Source: Maribacter aquimaris (GTDB lineage Bacteria > Bacteroidota > Bacteroidia > Flavobacteriales > Flavobacteriaceae). From it: a DNA stretch of 64,000 nt. Positions 7,916 to 17,348 of the stretch are shown one piece after another. A model generated the notes under the pieces. It made no database searches, had not been told where the DNA came from, and saw only the letters and a list, made by a program, of their open reading frames with translations. A program made the position numbers and the translations under genes. Where the stretch lies: NCBI RefSeq assembly GCF_014596745.1, contig NZ_JABTCF010000007.1, positions 124,001 through 188,000 of the forward strand. Reading direction: 5' to 3'. How positions within the stretch are numbered: position 1 is the stretch's first letter; every line of letters begins with the position of its first letter.

Positions 7916-10324
7916 TTATTCTTTCCCAACAACTTTCCCTATAACCTCCTCATCGATGGTATCTGCTTTAGCAGCCTTACCCTTGAAGGTTTCAACTTTA
8001 GCCATCACATCTTTCTCCGATCCTGAAAAAACCGCTTCATCAACCGTTTTTTCACCATTATCAGTTGTAGTGGTCGTTACTGTTGCCGTCATTGTAGCAT
8101 CATCATTCTTTGTCATTTCAACCCTAACCTCTTTTTGAACTTCCTGGGCCACCAATTCGGTAATAACCTTTTGTTCGTTATAAGCCGTTAAAGTATCCGG
8201 TGTCAACGCAATACTTGGTGCGATTACCAAAGCTACCACTGACATTAATTTCAATAAGATATTCAAAGAAGGACCTGATGTATCCTTGAATGGATCACCA
8301 ACGGTATCACCTACTACTGCTGCTTTATGGGCATCAGTACCTTTTCTTCCATCCGATTCGATCATCTTTTTGGCGTTATCCCATGCACCACCTGCATTGG
8401 ATTGGAAAATTGCCATCAGCACCCCACAGGTTGTTACCCCTGCAAGTAGTCCGCCCAACATTTCCGCTCCTCCAATAAAACCAACGGCAACTGGAACCGC
8501 TATTGCCAATAAACCAGGCAATACCATTTCCCTAATTGATGCTTGCGTGGAAATGGCCACACATTTATCGTACTCGGCCAATCCATCCGCTTCATCAAAA
8601 ATCGCCCTTTGTTCAGGCGTTGCTTTTGTCATGTCGGAATCCACAGCCCGCATAACTTCCAAGGCAGCTTTCAATTGTGGGATATCCCTGAATTGACGTC
8701 TAACTTCCTCGATCATGGCCATGGCAGCACGCCCAACCGCATTCATCGATAAGGCAGAAAATACAAATGGCAGCATTCCACCTACTAAAAGTCCAGCCAT
8801 TATGGTTGGTTTGGATACATCAATAGAATCAATTTTTGCAACTTTCATAAAAGCGGCAAACAAGGCCAAGGCCGTTAAAGCTGCAGAAGCTATTGCAAAC
8901 CCTTTACCAATGGCTGCAGTTGTATTACCTACCGCATCCAATTTATCTGTTCGCTCGCGAACTTCACTGGGCAATTCCGCCATTTCGGCAATACCACCGG
9001 CATTATCGGAAATTGGTCCGTACGCATCCACTGCCAACTGAATTCCCGTATTTGCCAACATTCCAACCGCGGCAATGGCAATACCATATAGTCCAGCAAA
9101 ATGATGTGACACCAAGATAGCGGCAGCGATCAATAAGATTGGAATCATGGTCGACATCATACCGACACCTAATCCGGCAATTATATTCGTTGCAGCCCCA
9201 GTCTCAGATTGACGAACAATAGAATTTACTGGTTTTGTTCCTGTTCCTGTATAGTATTCCGTGATTTTCCCAACACCCAAACCAGCAATTAAACCGGCTA
9301 AGGTGGCCCAGAAAATACCCATGGCACCACTAGGTAGACCTTCAACGGTTTCGGGAATCATTGCCGTAATGATAAAATAGGAGGCAACGACCATTAGACC
9401 GGCGGAACCAAATTCACCAATATTCAAAGCCGTTTGTGGATTTCCACCATCCTTAACCTTTACGAAGAATGTTCCGATGATTGACATTATAATACCCACG
9501 GCCGCTAAGACCAATGGCAGATAAACGGCCCCTAAACCGGCAAAATCCGGAGTGATAATAAAAGCCCCCAACACCATGGTACCGATGATAGAACCTACAT
9601 AAGACTCAAATAAATCGGCTCCCATACCGGCAACATCACCAACATTGTCACCAACATTATCGGCAATAGTGGCAGGGTTCAATGGGTGGTCCTCAGGAAT
9701 ACCCGCTTCAACCTTGCCCACCAAGTCGGCACCGACATCAGCTGCTTTCGTGTAAATACCACCACCAACTCTCGCAAACAAGGCGATGGATGATGCACCC
9801 AAGGAGAATCCTGATAGCACATTCAGCACCAATGACAAGTTATCCGCACCTGGCCAAATATTTTGGTAGATCATAAAAAGGCCACTCAGACCTAAAACGC
9901 CAAGTCCGACAACACCAAGTCCCATTACGGCACCGCCGGCAAAAGCAACCTCAAGGGCCTTACCCAATGATTTTCTAGCCGCCTGTGTTGTTCTTACGTT
10001 AGCTTTGGTAGCCACTTTCATTCCGATAAACCCAGCCAAGGCAGAACAAATAGCCCCAACCACAAAGGAAACAGCAACCATACCATGTGACCCTACCTCA
10101 TTACTTCCTTTGAAGTAAAGAAGAATCGCCACGGCAATAACGAAAATTGCCAGTATTTTATATTCCGCTTTTAAAAATGACATTGCCCCATCGGCAATAT
10201 TCTTGGCAATTCTTGCCATTTTTGCGTCACCAACTTCCTGTTTTGAAACCCACATGTTCTTGACAAACACGAATATTAGAGCCAAGACACCGAAGGCTGG
10301 CAAGAACTTTACGATTAAATCCAT
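7916..10324 (-). CDS. hppA: Membrane-bound ion-translocating pyrophosphatase, K+-dependent type
   Basis: An 802-residue polytopic membrane protein that couples pyrophosphate hydrolysis to ion pumping. The family signature [13 protein letters not shown] is near residues 197-209, followed by the acidic cluster [18 protein letters not shown] near 222-239, and the second cluster [14 protein letters not shown] near 685-698. The segment [10 protein letters not shown] has alanine where K+-independent enzymes have lysine, so this should be a K+-dependent enzyme, a class that includes Na+ and dual Na+/H+ pumps; the ion cannot be decided here. Beyond the last membrane helix a charged, Thr-rich tail of roughly 70 residues is longer than in many homologues. 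The soluble pyrophosphatase gene lies just upstream behind a terminator. Confidence 0.95.
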   Translation of the reverse strand: MDLIVKFLPAFGVLALIFVFVKNMWVSKQEVGDAKMARIAKNIADGAMSFLKAEYKILAIFVIAVAILLYFKGSNEVGSHGMVAVSFVVGAICSALAGFIGMKVATKANVRTTQAARKSLGKALEVAFAGGAVMGLGVVGLGVLGLSGLFMIYQNIWPGADNLSLVLNVLSGFSLGASSIALFARVGGGIYTKAADVGADLVGKVEAGIPEDHPLNPATIADNVGDNVGDVAGMGADLFESYVGSIIGTMVLGAFIITPDFAGLGAVYLPLVLAAVGIIMSIIGTFFVKVKDGGNPQTALNIGEFGSAGLMVVASYFIITAMIPETVEGLPSGAMGIFWATLAGLIAGLGVGKITEYYTGTGTKPVNSIVRQSETGAATNIIAGLGVGMMSTMIPILLIAAAILVSHHFAGLYGIAIAAVGMLANTGIQLAVDAYGPISDNAGGIAEMAELPSEVRERTDKLDAVGNTTAAIGKGFAIASAALTALALFAAFMKVAKIDSIDVSKPTIMAGLLVGGMLPFVFSALSMNAVGRAAMAMIEEVRRQFRDIPQLKAALEVMRAVDSDMTKATPEQRAIFDEADGLAEYDKCVAISTQASIREMVLPGLLAIAVPVAVGFIGGAEMLGGLLAGVTTCGVLMAIFQSNAGGAWDNAKKMIESDGRKGTDAHKAAVVGDTVGDPFKDTSGPSLNILLKLMSVVALVIAPSIALTPDTLTAYNEQKVITELVAQEVQKEVRVEMTKNDDATMTATVTTTTTDNGEKTVDEAVFSGSEKDVMAKVETFKGKAAKADTIDEEVIGKVVGKE

Positions 10325-10386
10325 TGTTTTTTTAGTTATTTAGTTTTTTTTTAATGCCAGCTAAAGTAGTGAAATCAAATAGATAA

Positions 10387-10422
10387 AAAAAGTGGCTTTT
10401 CAATATTGAAAAGCCACTTTTT
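10387..10422 (-). terminator. Intrinsic terminator after ppa
   Basis: A near-perfect palindrome, AAAAAGTGGCTTTTCAA followed by TTGAAAAGCCACTTTTT, 18 bp beyond the ppa stop codon. It separates ppa from the downstream hppA. Confidence 0.88.
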
Positions 10423-10439
10423 AACCCTAAAACTGGGTT

Positions 10440-10967
10440 TTAAATAGTGAATGTGCGTTTTTTCTTGTGCTCGCTTTTATCGTAACGCTCTAGACATTCA
10501 TGATATATCCTGACGGCTTCTATGGAATCGCCCCAGCCACCTACATCAACTTTTTTCTCTTCGAGGTCTTTATATACCTGAAAAAAATGTTCAATTTCTT
10601 TCAATCTATGAGGATTAACATCCGAAATATCATTTCTCTTACTCCAAATAGGATCCGAAATCGGTACGCAGATGATTTTCTCATCCGGACCTTTCTCATC
10701 GGTCATATGAAAAACCCCAATAGGCTTTACCTCTACCACTACCATTGGAAAGGTTGGTTCAGTACACAAAACCAAAACATCCAAGGGATCCTTATCCAAC
10801 GCCAAGGTTTCAGGTATAAAACCATAATCACCAGGATACATCATCGACGAAAACAAGGTTCGGTCAAACCGTATTTTATGTAAAGTAAAATCGTATTCGT
10901 ATTTATTTCTACTTCCCTTAGGTATTTCAATAAGTACATCAAAGGTAAGTCCTGCTTTTTTACTCAT
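10440..10967 (-). CDS. ppa: Soluble inorganic pyrophosphatase, family I
   Basis: A 175-residue cytoplasmic Mg2+-dependent enzyme that hydrolyses pyrophosphate to phosphate. Visible family features are EIPKGSRNKYEYD near residues 14-26, the FDRTLFSSMMYPGDYGFIPETL stretch near 34-55, and the metal-binding DKDPLDVLVL near 58-67 of the form DxDPxD. Length matches bacterial family I enzymes. A soluble and a pumping pyrophosphatase are therefore direct neighbours, but the terminator between them implies separate transcripts, so the cell can choose between wasting and conserving the energy of pyrophosphate. Confidence 0.95.
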   Translation of the reverse strand: MSKKAGLTFDVLIEIPKGSRNKYEYDFTLHKIRFDRTLFSSMMYPGDYGFIPETLALDKDPLDVLVLCTEPTFPMVVVEVKPIGVFHMTDEKGPDEKIICVPISDPIWSKRNDISDVNPHRLKEIEHFFQVYKDLEEKKVDVGGWGDSIEAVRIYHECLERYDKSEHKKKRTFTI

Positions 10968-11037
10968 ATTCTAGTTTTTTTCTACCACAAAGATATTGAA
11001 AAGATTGAATTAGCTTTTCTTCATTGCCTAAAATACC

Positions 11038-13533
11038 TTAAAAATGGAAGCCAAATTCCCCAGTTACACTAAATCGTCTTGCGTCAGGGTTATCAAAGTA
11101 ATTTCCCCTGAAATTAAAATCTATCCTAAAAAATTTCAGAATATTACCAACACCTACGGAATATTCATAATAGATTTTCTTGTTTGGGGCTTGCAACGGA
11201 ATGTTCGTTGGTGCACTTAAGTCCATATTCCCTTGGGACAACTCCCCCCAAACACCCCTTAACCCTACAAACTCCCTTAAATTCAATTTTCGGATCAGTG
11301 GTATCCTTGAAAATATTCGGCCATTAAAATTATGTTCAAAATGTACGGCGGTATACGTATCTGTGACAAATTCATAAAAATCAAGATTGGGGAATGTGTT
11401 ATAAATGGTAAACAAGGTCTGGTTCCCGGGCACAACGTTCAAAAGACTCAAAGGCACCTCCCCAAAGGTCTTGCCAACCTCTACGGTACTTAAGAGCCGG
11501 CCAAACCCACCCAATTGCCATGGTTGACTGTACGAAAACTGCAACTTGCTATAATTGAAATCACTTTCTAAAAAACCTTCAAACCCATGGGTGTAATTCA
11601 ATAACAAGGTACTGTAGGTGTCATTGATATTTCTCCGCTCAACGCCATAACCAATGGTTCTTCTCCCTGGGGTATACACCACCATGGTATTTACATCGAA
11701 CTGTTTTACCTCGGATGAAATGCCTGTGGGCGACTCTGGGTCGATATAATCCAAGTTAAACGCATCGGGCAAGGCCGAACCCAAAGTTCTTAGCGAACTC
11801 CCTACACGCACCCTAAAATTCGTTATGGGTTCAATCTCCAAATTGAAGGTACTCAGGTTAATATTGGTCAGCCGGTCATTGGAACCTACGGTAAGCACTG
11901 AGGAAGAGGCGATACTCCGACCCATCACGTCGTTGGTTGACGTAAGGCTAAGTCCCAATTGCTCCACATCGCGCCGATTACCCCCTGATATGATCAAACG
12001 ACTTTTTTTATCGACCAGCCATTTGGCGGAAAATCCGTGTTTTACCTTTTTATCCATAAAACCATAGGCCATATAGCCTTCTAACCGCCATGGATCATTT
12101 TGACCGAAATACGTACGTGCCCCACCTCGAAGTCGAACACCCTCGGCATCATTATAACCGAATACACTGTAGACATCCCCGAGATCGACATTCCATTTAT
12201 CAATCTCTACATAGCCTGACCCCAAAATACTGACGATATTATAGAACGATTTAAACTTGGGGACCGTCCTTAAGGTATCCAATAATTGGTACACTCCTTT
12301 TTCATCCTTATTCAGTGCCTCTAGCCGATTATTCTGCCAAAAGGTACTGTCCCTATTCAAGACCAAGGGATTGAAATCATTACTCTTTGTCTTATAGAAT
12401 TCCCGGGGCTTGACCCTATCGAATTGATAATCATCATAAACGGTCGTACGTTTACCATACACGCCTTTGGATTCCTCCTTTTTCTTTAAACTGAAATCGG
12501 TCAACATATAATCCCTTTGCAAGAGAAAGACGGAATCATTGACGACCTGGAAATCCTGTTCTATATAAATTTCCTTAACCCAGTTGATATTCGCACTTTT
12601 GGTCACTTCAAGATTTATATTCTTTATGGCATAAGTTGAATCGTTCACCCAAAAGTCGCCCTTAAAGGTCAATTCATTCTTACGTCGGGGATAATAGGTG
12701 ATATTGTAGCACCACTTATTATCTATATAGGCACTGTCGCGCAGCACATAGTTATAGGTATCTATACCTGTTTTCGAGAGTGGACTGGTAAAACTCTTAT
12801 CGAAAAATTTTAGGTAATTATCATAAATATCATAATCCTGGTAAAGGTCCTCAACAAACGCTATGATAGCTTGATTGTTCTCAAAACCCGAGTTTTTGTT
12901 CCCCAATACATCCTCCTTTTCAACAGTTATGGTATTGTCGCCATACACTTTTGAAAACGTCTCATTTAGAAATATAGGTAGATAGGTTTTACCCGTAATC
13001 CGTGAAGTATCCAAATCCTGGAATACAAATTCCAATCCTTTAAAGATCTTCTTTTTCATCAAAGCGCTATCGATCGTATTTAAATCAAACTCTACCTTTT
13101 CATATTTATCATACTGGTATTGTTTGAATTTGCGAAGACCATTTACCCGCTTTTTAGCCCATATTTTTCTCAGGATATCTATTGCCGGATTGTTCTTTTT
13201 GGGTTGTTTACCCCCAAAAACAACTACCTCCCCCAATTGTTGGCTCGACTCCAACAACTCTATACGCATTTTGTAGTTTACTTTAGCGGGAAGTGTGATT
13301 TCCTTAGTTTCAAATCCCATAAAGGAAACCACCAGGATTTCATAGGTAGAATCCGACTCCAAATAAAAATTACCATTCTCATCGGATATCGTCCCCTCGG
13401 TAGAGTCCTTAAAAAGAATATCGGCAAAGGGGATTGGCTCGCCCATTTCATCAACGACGATACCCCCAACCTTTGTTTGGGCTAAAGCCACCACGGTAAA
13501 AAACAGAAAGAAGGGCAGAAGAAATTTATTCAT
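11038..13533 (-). CDS. DUF5686 outer-membrane protein with CarboxypepD_reg-like domain
   Basis: An 831-residue exported protein. After the signal peptide (cleavage near residue 19, VVALAQ), a carboxypeptidase-regulatory-like domain spans about 22-100 (VGGIVVDEMGEPIPFADI). A DUF5686 region follows, beginning around KNNPAIDILRKIWAKKRVNG, and the second half is a series of beta strands ending in SVTGEFGFHF, with a terminal Phe as in outer-membrane barrels. The function of this Bacteroidota family is unknown; a role at the outer membrane is inferred from the architecture. It stands alone, with ppa 70 bp further on in the same direction. Confidence 0.88.
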   Translation of the reverse strand: MNKFLLPFFLFFTVVALAQTKVGGIVVDEMGEPIPFADILFKDSTEGTISDENGNFYLESDSTYEILVVSFMGFETKEITLPAKVNYKMRIELLESSQQLGEVVVFGGKQPKKNNPAIDILRKIWAKKRVNGLRKFKQYQYDKYEKVEFDLNTIDSALMKKKIFKGLEFVFQDLDTSRITGKTYLPIFLNETFSKVYGDNTITVEKEDVLGNKNSGFENNQAIIAFVEDLYQDYDIYDNYLKFFDKSFTSPLSKTGIDTYNYVLRDSAYIDNKWCYNITYYPRRKNELTFKGDFWVNDSTYAIKNINLEVTKSANINWVKEIYIEQDFQVVNDSVFLLQRDYMLTDFSLKKKEESKGVYGKRTTVYDDYQFDRVKPREFYKTKSNDFNPLVLNRDSTFWQNNRLEALNKDEKGVYQLLDTLRTVPKFKSFYNIVSILGSGYVEIDKWNVDLGDVYSVFGYNDAEGVRLRGGARTYFGQNDPWRLEGYMAYGFMDKKVKHGFSAKWLVDKKSRLIISGGNRRDVEQLGLSLTSTNDVMGRSIASSSVLTVGSNDRLTNINLSTFNLEIEPITNFRVRVGSSLRTLGSALPDAFNLDYIDPESPTGISSEVKQFDVNTMVVYTPGRRTIGYGVERRNINDTYSTLLLNYTHGFEGFLESDFNYSKLQFSYSQPWQLGGFGRLLSTVEVGKTFGEVPLSLLNVVPGNQTLFTIYNTFPNLDFYEFVTDTYTAVHFEHNFNGRIFSRIPLIRKLNLREFVGLRGVWGELSQGNMDLSAPTNIPLQAPNKKIYYEYSVGVGNILKFFRIDFNFRGNYFDNPDARRFSVTGEFGFHF

Positions 13534-13580
13534 TTATATGGTATTCAAGACAACTTTATGATACGGTAAAGTATAACTAA

Positions 13581-13612
13581 AAAAGCTTCGCCAACACTTG
13601 GTCGGAGAAGCT
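13581..13612 (-). terminator. Intrinsic terminator after pdhB
   Basis: On the minus strand AGCTTC and GAAGCT pair around an imperfect CCGACC/TTGG inner stem, followed by TTTTTT. It lies 27 bp after the pdhB stop codon. Confidence 0.75.
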
Positions 13613-13638
13613 AAATTTCCTTTACAATTTTGTACCCC

Positions 13639-14616
13639 TTATTTGTATAGCACTTTCTTAACCGCCTTGATTACATCTTCATGGTTCGGCAGCCATTCAG
13701 CCAACAAGACTGGTGAATATGGTGCTGGGGTGTCAGCAGTATTTATTTTTTGGATAGGGGCATCCAAATAATCAAATGCATTATTCTGTACATAGAAACC
13801 TATTTCGGTAGCAACGTTACCAAAAGGCCAAGCTTCCTCTAAAATGACCAAACGATTCGTTTTCTTCACTGAATTCAAAACGGCCTCATAATCCAATGGC
13901 TTAACCGTACGTAAATCGATGATCTCACAACTGATTCCTTCTTTTGCCAATTCATCAGCAGCTTTATCGGCCTCCTTGATGATTTTGCCAAATGATACAA
14001 TAGTAACGTCCGAACCTTCCCTTCTAATATCCGCTACCCCTAAAGGAATAGTAAATTCACCTTCAGGTACTTCGCCCTTATCACCATACATCTGCTCAGA
14101 CTCCATGAAAATAACGGGGTCATTATCCCGTATCGCGGATTTCAATAATCCTTTGGCATCGGCCGGATTGGATGGTACAACCACCTTTAATCCCGGACAA
14201 TTTGCAAACCAACTTTCAAATGCCTGGGAATGCGTGGCCCCTAATTGACCCGCAGAACCTGTGGGCCCTCGAAAAACGATTGGACAACTAAACTGCCCAC
14301 CGGACATTTGCCTGATTTTGGCAGCATTGTTTACTATCTGATCAATACCGACCAACGCAAAGTTGAAGGTCATAAATTCAATAATCGGCCTATTGCCTGT
14401 CAATGTAGAACCCACTCCAACACCTGCGAAACCCAATTCAGAAATCGGCGTATCGATCACACGCTCAGGACCAAATTCGTCCAACATCCCTTTTGAAGCC
14501 TTATATGCGCCGTTGTACTCTGCAACTTCCTCGCCCATTAGATAAATGGCCTCGTCTCTTCTCATTTCCTCTGACATGGCCTCTGCTATGGCTTGCCTAA
14601 ACTGTAATGTCTTCAT
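13639..14616 (-). CDS. pdhB: Pyruvate dehydrogenase E1 component, beta subunit
   Basis: A 325-residue cytoplasmic subunit that forms the thiamine-diphosphate active site with E1 alpha and decarboxylates pyruvate. The N-terminal half carries the transketolase pyrimidine-binding signature (MGEEVAEYNGAYKASKG near 27-43, DTPISELGFAGVGVG near 55-69, IEFMTFNF near 79-86). The C-terminal transketolase domain includes DLRTVKPLDYEAVLNSVKKT near 235. Length is standard. Its partners pdhA and pdhC are about 22 kb away at 35.9-38.5 kb on the same strand, an arrangement that requires coordinated but separate transcription. It is divergent from etfB; the 184-bp gap holds an 18-bp palindrome and the etfB promoter. 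Confidence 0.95.
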   Translation of the reverse strand: MKTLQFRQAIAEAMSEEMRRDEAIYLMGEEVAEYNGAYKASKGMLDEFGPERVIDTPISELGFAGVGVGSTLTGNRPIIEFMTFNFALVGIDQIVNNAAKIRQMSGGQFSCPIVFRGPTGSAGQLGATHSQAFESWFANCPGLKVVVPSNPADAKGLLKSAIRDNDPVIFMESEQMYGDKGEVPEGEFTIPLGVADIRREGSDVTIVSFGKIIKEADKAADELAKEGISCEIIDLRTVKPLDYEAVLNSVKKTNRLVILEEAWPFGNVATEIGFYVQNNAFDYLDAPIQKINTADTPAPYSPVLLAEWLPNHEDVIKAVKKVLYK

Positions 14617-14721
14617 TTAATACTTATATTAATGGTTATCCACTTCGGACAAAAATGAAAGCAAAAATAGCAAATTATATATCAATTTTCGGGCTGATGG
14701 AATTAAAAAAATGACAAATTT

Positions 14722-14739
14722 TACTATGCATGCATAGTA
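14722..14739. promoter_or_regulatory. 18-bp perfect palindrome, candidate operator for etfBA
   Basis: TACTATGCA followed by TGCATAGTA is a perfect inverted repeat in the pdhB-etfB divergent gap. It covers the -33 position of the presumed etfB promoter (box at 14758), which is how a repressor dimer would block it. The binding protein is not identified; TetR-family regulators often use such sites. Confidence 0.5.
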
Positions 14740-14757
14740 TTTCCGAAAAAGATTACC

Positions 14758-14765
14758 TATCTTAG
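14758..14765 (+). promoter_or_regulatory. -7-like box for etfBA
   Basis: TATCTTAG resembles TAnnTTTG and is placed 35 nt before the etfB start codon. The -33 position (14735-14738, TAGT) lies within the palindrome and departs from TTTG, so the promoter may be weak or regulated. Confidence 0.4.
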
Positions 14766-14800
14766 CTCAATTCTTTTAAAGACCTGAAAATATTACGTTT

Positions 14801-15547
14801 ATGAAGATATTAGTTTGTATAAGCAATGTACCCGACACCACATCAAAGATTAATTTCACTGATGGCAATACCAAATTTGACACTAACGGCGTACAATTTG
14901 TGATAAATCCAAATGACGAGTTTGGACTTACCCGCGCCATGTGGTTCAAAGAGAAACAAGGTGCGACCGTACATGTAGCATCTGTAGGAGGTTCGAGTGC
15001 TGAACCCACAATACGAAAAGCGCTTGCCATTGGTGCCGATGAGGCTATTCGTGTGGATGCGGAACCCACAGACGGATATTTTGTCGCCCAACAATTGGCT
15101 GCAGTAGTAAAAAATGGCGGTTATGATTTGATTATTGCCGGAAGGGAATCCATCGACTATAACGGTGGCATGGTTCCTGGTATGTTAGCCACCCTTTTAG
15201 ACATGAATTTCGTGAACACCTGTATCAATATAGAGGTTGACGGCAATAACGTTAAGGCGATGCGCGAGATTGATGGCGGAAAAGAGAAAATCGAGACCAC
15301 CTTGCCCTTGGTTATAGGGGGACAGAAAGGCCTGGTAGAAGAAAGTGATTTACGCATACCCAATATGAGAGGCATCATGATGGCTAGAAAAAAGGCCTTG
15401 AATGTAGTTGCCCCTATCGATGCGATTGCCGCTACCACCGATATAAAGTTTGAACAACCAGCCCCCAAAGGAGCTGTAAAATTGGTTGATGCCGATAACG
15501 TGGGCGAATTGGTAAACCTCTTACATAACGAGGCCAAGGTAATTTGA
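14801..15547 (+). CDS. etfB: Electron transfer flavoprotein, beta subunit
   Basis: A 248-residue soluble subunit of the heterodimer that carries electrons from acyl-CoA dehydrogenases and related flavoenzymes to the respiratory chain. The sequence runs MKILVCISNVPDTTSKINF at the start, then NPNDEFGLTRAMWFKE near 36-51, GADEAIRVD near 76-84, and DLIIAGRESIDYNGGMVPGM near 106-125. The AMP-binding recognition loop GQKGLVEESDLRIPNMRGIM is near 172-191. Length is normal. etfA follows after 94 bp in the same direction, so the pair is probably one operon, controlled by the palindrome and promoter upstream. Confidence 0.95.
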   Translation: MKILVCISNVPDTTSKINFTDGNTKFDTNGVQFVINPNDEFGLTRAMWFKEKQGATVHVASVGGSSAEPTIRKALAIGADEAIRVDAEPTDGYFVAQQLAAVVKNGGYDLIIAGRESIDYNGGMVPGMLATLLDMNFVNTCINIEVDGNNVKAMREIDGGKEKIETTLPLVIGGQKGLVEESDLRIPNMRGIMMARKKALNVVAPIDAIAATTDIKFEQPAPKGAVKLVDADNVGELVNLLHNEAKVI

Positions 15548-15641
15548 GCCTTGTGCCCCAATTGTTTTAAAAGTTTCCCAACCCTTAATTCAACAATACT
15601 TTCCTGCATCATATCCAGGATCATAAATTAAAGAAAAACAT

Positions 15642-16610
15642 ATGTCAGTTTTAGTCTATACAGAATCAGAAAACGGTAAGTTCAAAAAAAATGCCTTTGA
15701 AGCTGCCTCCTATGCCTATGAGGTTGCCCAACAATTGGGCACCACGGCAACGGCCATCTCGATCAATGCCAATGAAAACGAAAGTCTTGGCAATTACGGC
15801 ATTACCAAAGTATTGAATGTCTCGAATGACAAATTGAGTACCTTCAATGCCAAGGCATACGCAAACATCATCGCTGAAGCAGCTAAGAATGAGGGTGCCA
15901 AGGTCATCGTGGTCAGCTCAAGTTCTGACACAAAATTCCTCGCCCCGTTATTGGCCACTAAATTAGAGGCCGGGATGGTTTCCAATGTGGTTGCAGCGCC
16001 GGAAAGTACAAGTCCGTTTATCGTAAAACGTACTGTTTTCAGTAATAAGGGATTTGCCCACACCCAAATCAATACTGAAATCAAATTGATAGCAGTATCA
16101 AACAACGCCTTTGGTTTGGTGGAAAACACGACTTCGACGACGGTTGAGGATTTTTCCCCTACCGTAAGTGACGCTGACTTCTCAACAAAATCAACAGAAA
16201 TCGATAAGGTCGTCGGCAAAGCAACCATAGCGGATGCAGATATCGTCGTTTCCGGTGGCCGAGGACTCAAAGGTCCCGAAAATTGGGGAATGATCGAAGA
16301 ATTGGCGGATGTACTGGGAGCGGCCACCGCATGTTCCAAACCTGTATCGGATATGGGCTGGAGACCCCATAGTGAACACGTAGGACAAACGGGTAAGCCT
16401 GTTGCAAGTAATCTTTACATTGCCATAGGTATTTCTGGGGCCATTCAACATTTGGCCGGGGTAAGTGCCTCAAAAACAAAAGTGGTCATCAATACCGATC
16501 CAGAAGCCCCATTTTTTAAGGCAGCCGATTACGGAATTGTAGGTGATGCCTTTGAAGTGGTACCTAAACTCATCGAAAAATTAAAGGAATTTAAAGCCCA
16601 AAACGCTTAA
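15642..16610 (+). CDS. etfA: Electron transfer flavoprotein, alpha subunit
   Basis: A 322-residue partner of EtfB that binds FAD. The C-terminal FAD domain is clear: VVSGGRGLKGPENWGMIEEL near 203-222, GAATACSKPVSDMGWRPHSE near 226-250, VGQTGKPVASNLYIAIGISG near 251-270, and INTDPEAPFFKAADYGIVGD near 283-302. The N-terminal domain (1-190) is the usual alpha/beta fold. Length fits the family. The gene is followed by a long hairpin at 16627-16685, which probably ends the etfBA message. Confidence 0.95.
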   Translation: MSVLVYTESENGKFKKNAFEAASYAYEVAQQLGTTATAISINANENESLGNYGITKVLNVSNDKLSTFNAKAYANIIAEAAKNEGAKVIVVSSSSDTKFLAPLLATKLEAGMVSNVVAAPESTSPFIVKRTVFSNKGFAHTQINTEIKLIAVSNNAFGLVENTTSTTVEDFSPTVSDADFSTKSTEIDKVVGKATIADADIVVSGGRGLKGPENWGMIEELADVLGAATACSKPVSDMGWRPHSEHVGQTGKPVASNLYIAIGISGAIQHLAGVSASKTKVVINTDPEAPFFKAADYGIVGDAFEVVPKLIEKLKEFKAQNA

Positions 16611-16626
16611 TTTTTGTTAATTTGCG

Positions 16627-16685
16627 CCTCTGAGGGGCTGTTCAATTGATTGGCCATGCCTTTTTATTTGAACAGCCCTTTGAGG
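16627..16685 (+). terminator. Long stem-loop after etfA
   Basis: GGGCTGTTCAA (16635-16645) pairs perfectly with TTGAACAGCCC (16668-16678), and outer CCTC/GAGG bases can add to the stem. There is no long T-run after it, so it may act as a terminator, an RNA stabiliser or an attenuator before the next gene. Confidence 0.5.
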
Positions 16686-16698
16686 TTTATTATATCCT

Positions 16699-17328
16699 AT
16701 GAGTTTAGTACGATTGAAAATTAAGGGAATTTCCTATAGCCAAACCCAAAATGGTGCCTATGCCCTTATATTGAACGAAGTGGACGGTGATCGCAAACTT
16801 CCTATTGTCATTGGAGCATTTGAGGCACAATCAATTGCCATTGCCCTTGAGAAGGAAATAAAACCGCCGCGACCATTGACGCATGATCTTTTTAAGAATT
16901 TTGCGGATCGTTTCGATATTGTGATAAAACAGGTTATCATCCATAAATTGGTTGACGGGGTCTTTTACTCCAGCATTATTTGTGAAAGGGATAAGATTGA
17001 GGAAATCATCGACGCAAGGACCAGCGATGCAATTGCTTTGGCCCTTCGTTTCAATGCACCAATATTTACATACAAGACCATTCTTGATAAAGCCGGCATC
17101 TTCTTGAAATTCACCTCCAAGGAAAGTGAAAAGGAAGAAAATGACGACAGTATCATGGTCGATGAAATATTACAGGAAGGGGAAACCGTAGAGATTGACC
17201 AAGGGGCCACCGACGCCTTTACCGAATTGACGATTGACGAATTGAACAAAGAATTGGAAAAAGCCGTTGCCAACGAAGACTACGAAAAAGCGGCAAAATT
17301 AAGGGATGAAATCTCCAAACGCAACTAA
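16699..17328 (+). CDS. Bifunctional nuclease family protein (DUF151) with UVR motif
   Basis: A 209-residue cytoplasmic protein. Residues about 1-135 form the DUF151/BFN domain (YALILNEVDGDRKLPIVIGA near 21-40, PPRPLTHDLF near 56-65, ARTSDAIALALRFNAPIF near 106-123). A acidic linker leads to a C-terminal UVR-like helical hairpin, ELNKELEKAVANEDYEKAAK near 180-199, a motif known from UvrB and UvrC. Plant and bacterial BFN proteins have reported nuclease activity, and the UVR part suggests protein contacts, but the role in Bacteroidota is not established. It begins 88 bp after etfA and is followed 20 bp later by the nucleoside transporter, with which it may be co-transcribed. Confidence 0.85.
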   Translation: MSLVRLKIKGISYSQTQNGAYALILNEVDGDRKLPIVIGAFEAQSIAIALEKEIKPPRPLTHDLFKNFADRFDIVIKQVIIHKLVDGVFYSSIICERDKIEEIIDARTSDAIALALRFNAPIFTYKTILDKAGIFLKFTSKESEKEENDDSIMVDEILQEGETVEIDQGATDAFTELTIDELNKELEKAVANEDYEKAAKLRDEISKRN

Positions 17329-17348
17329 ACTAAAAGCGCATTCTGACT

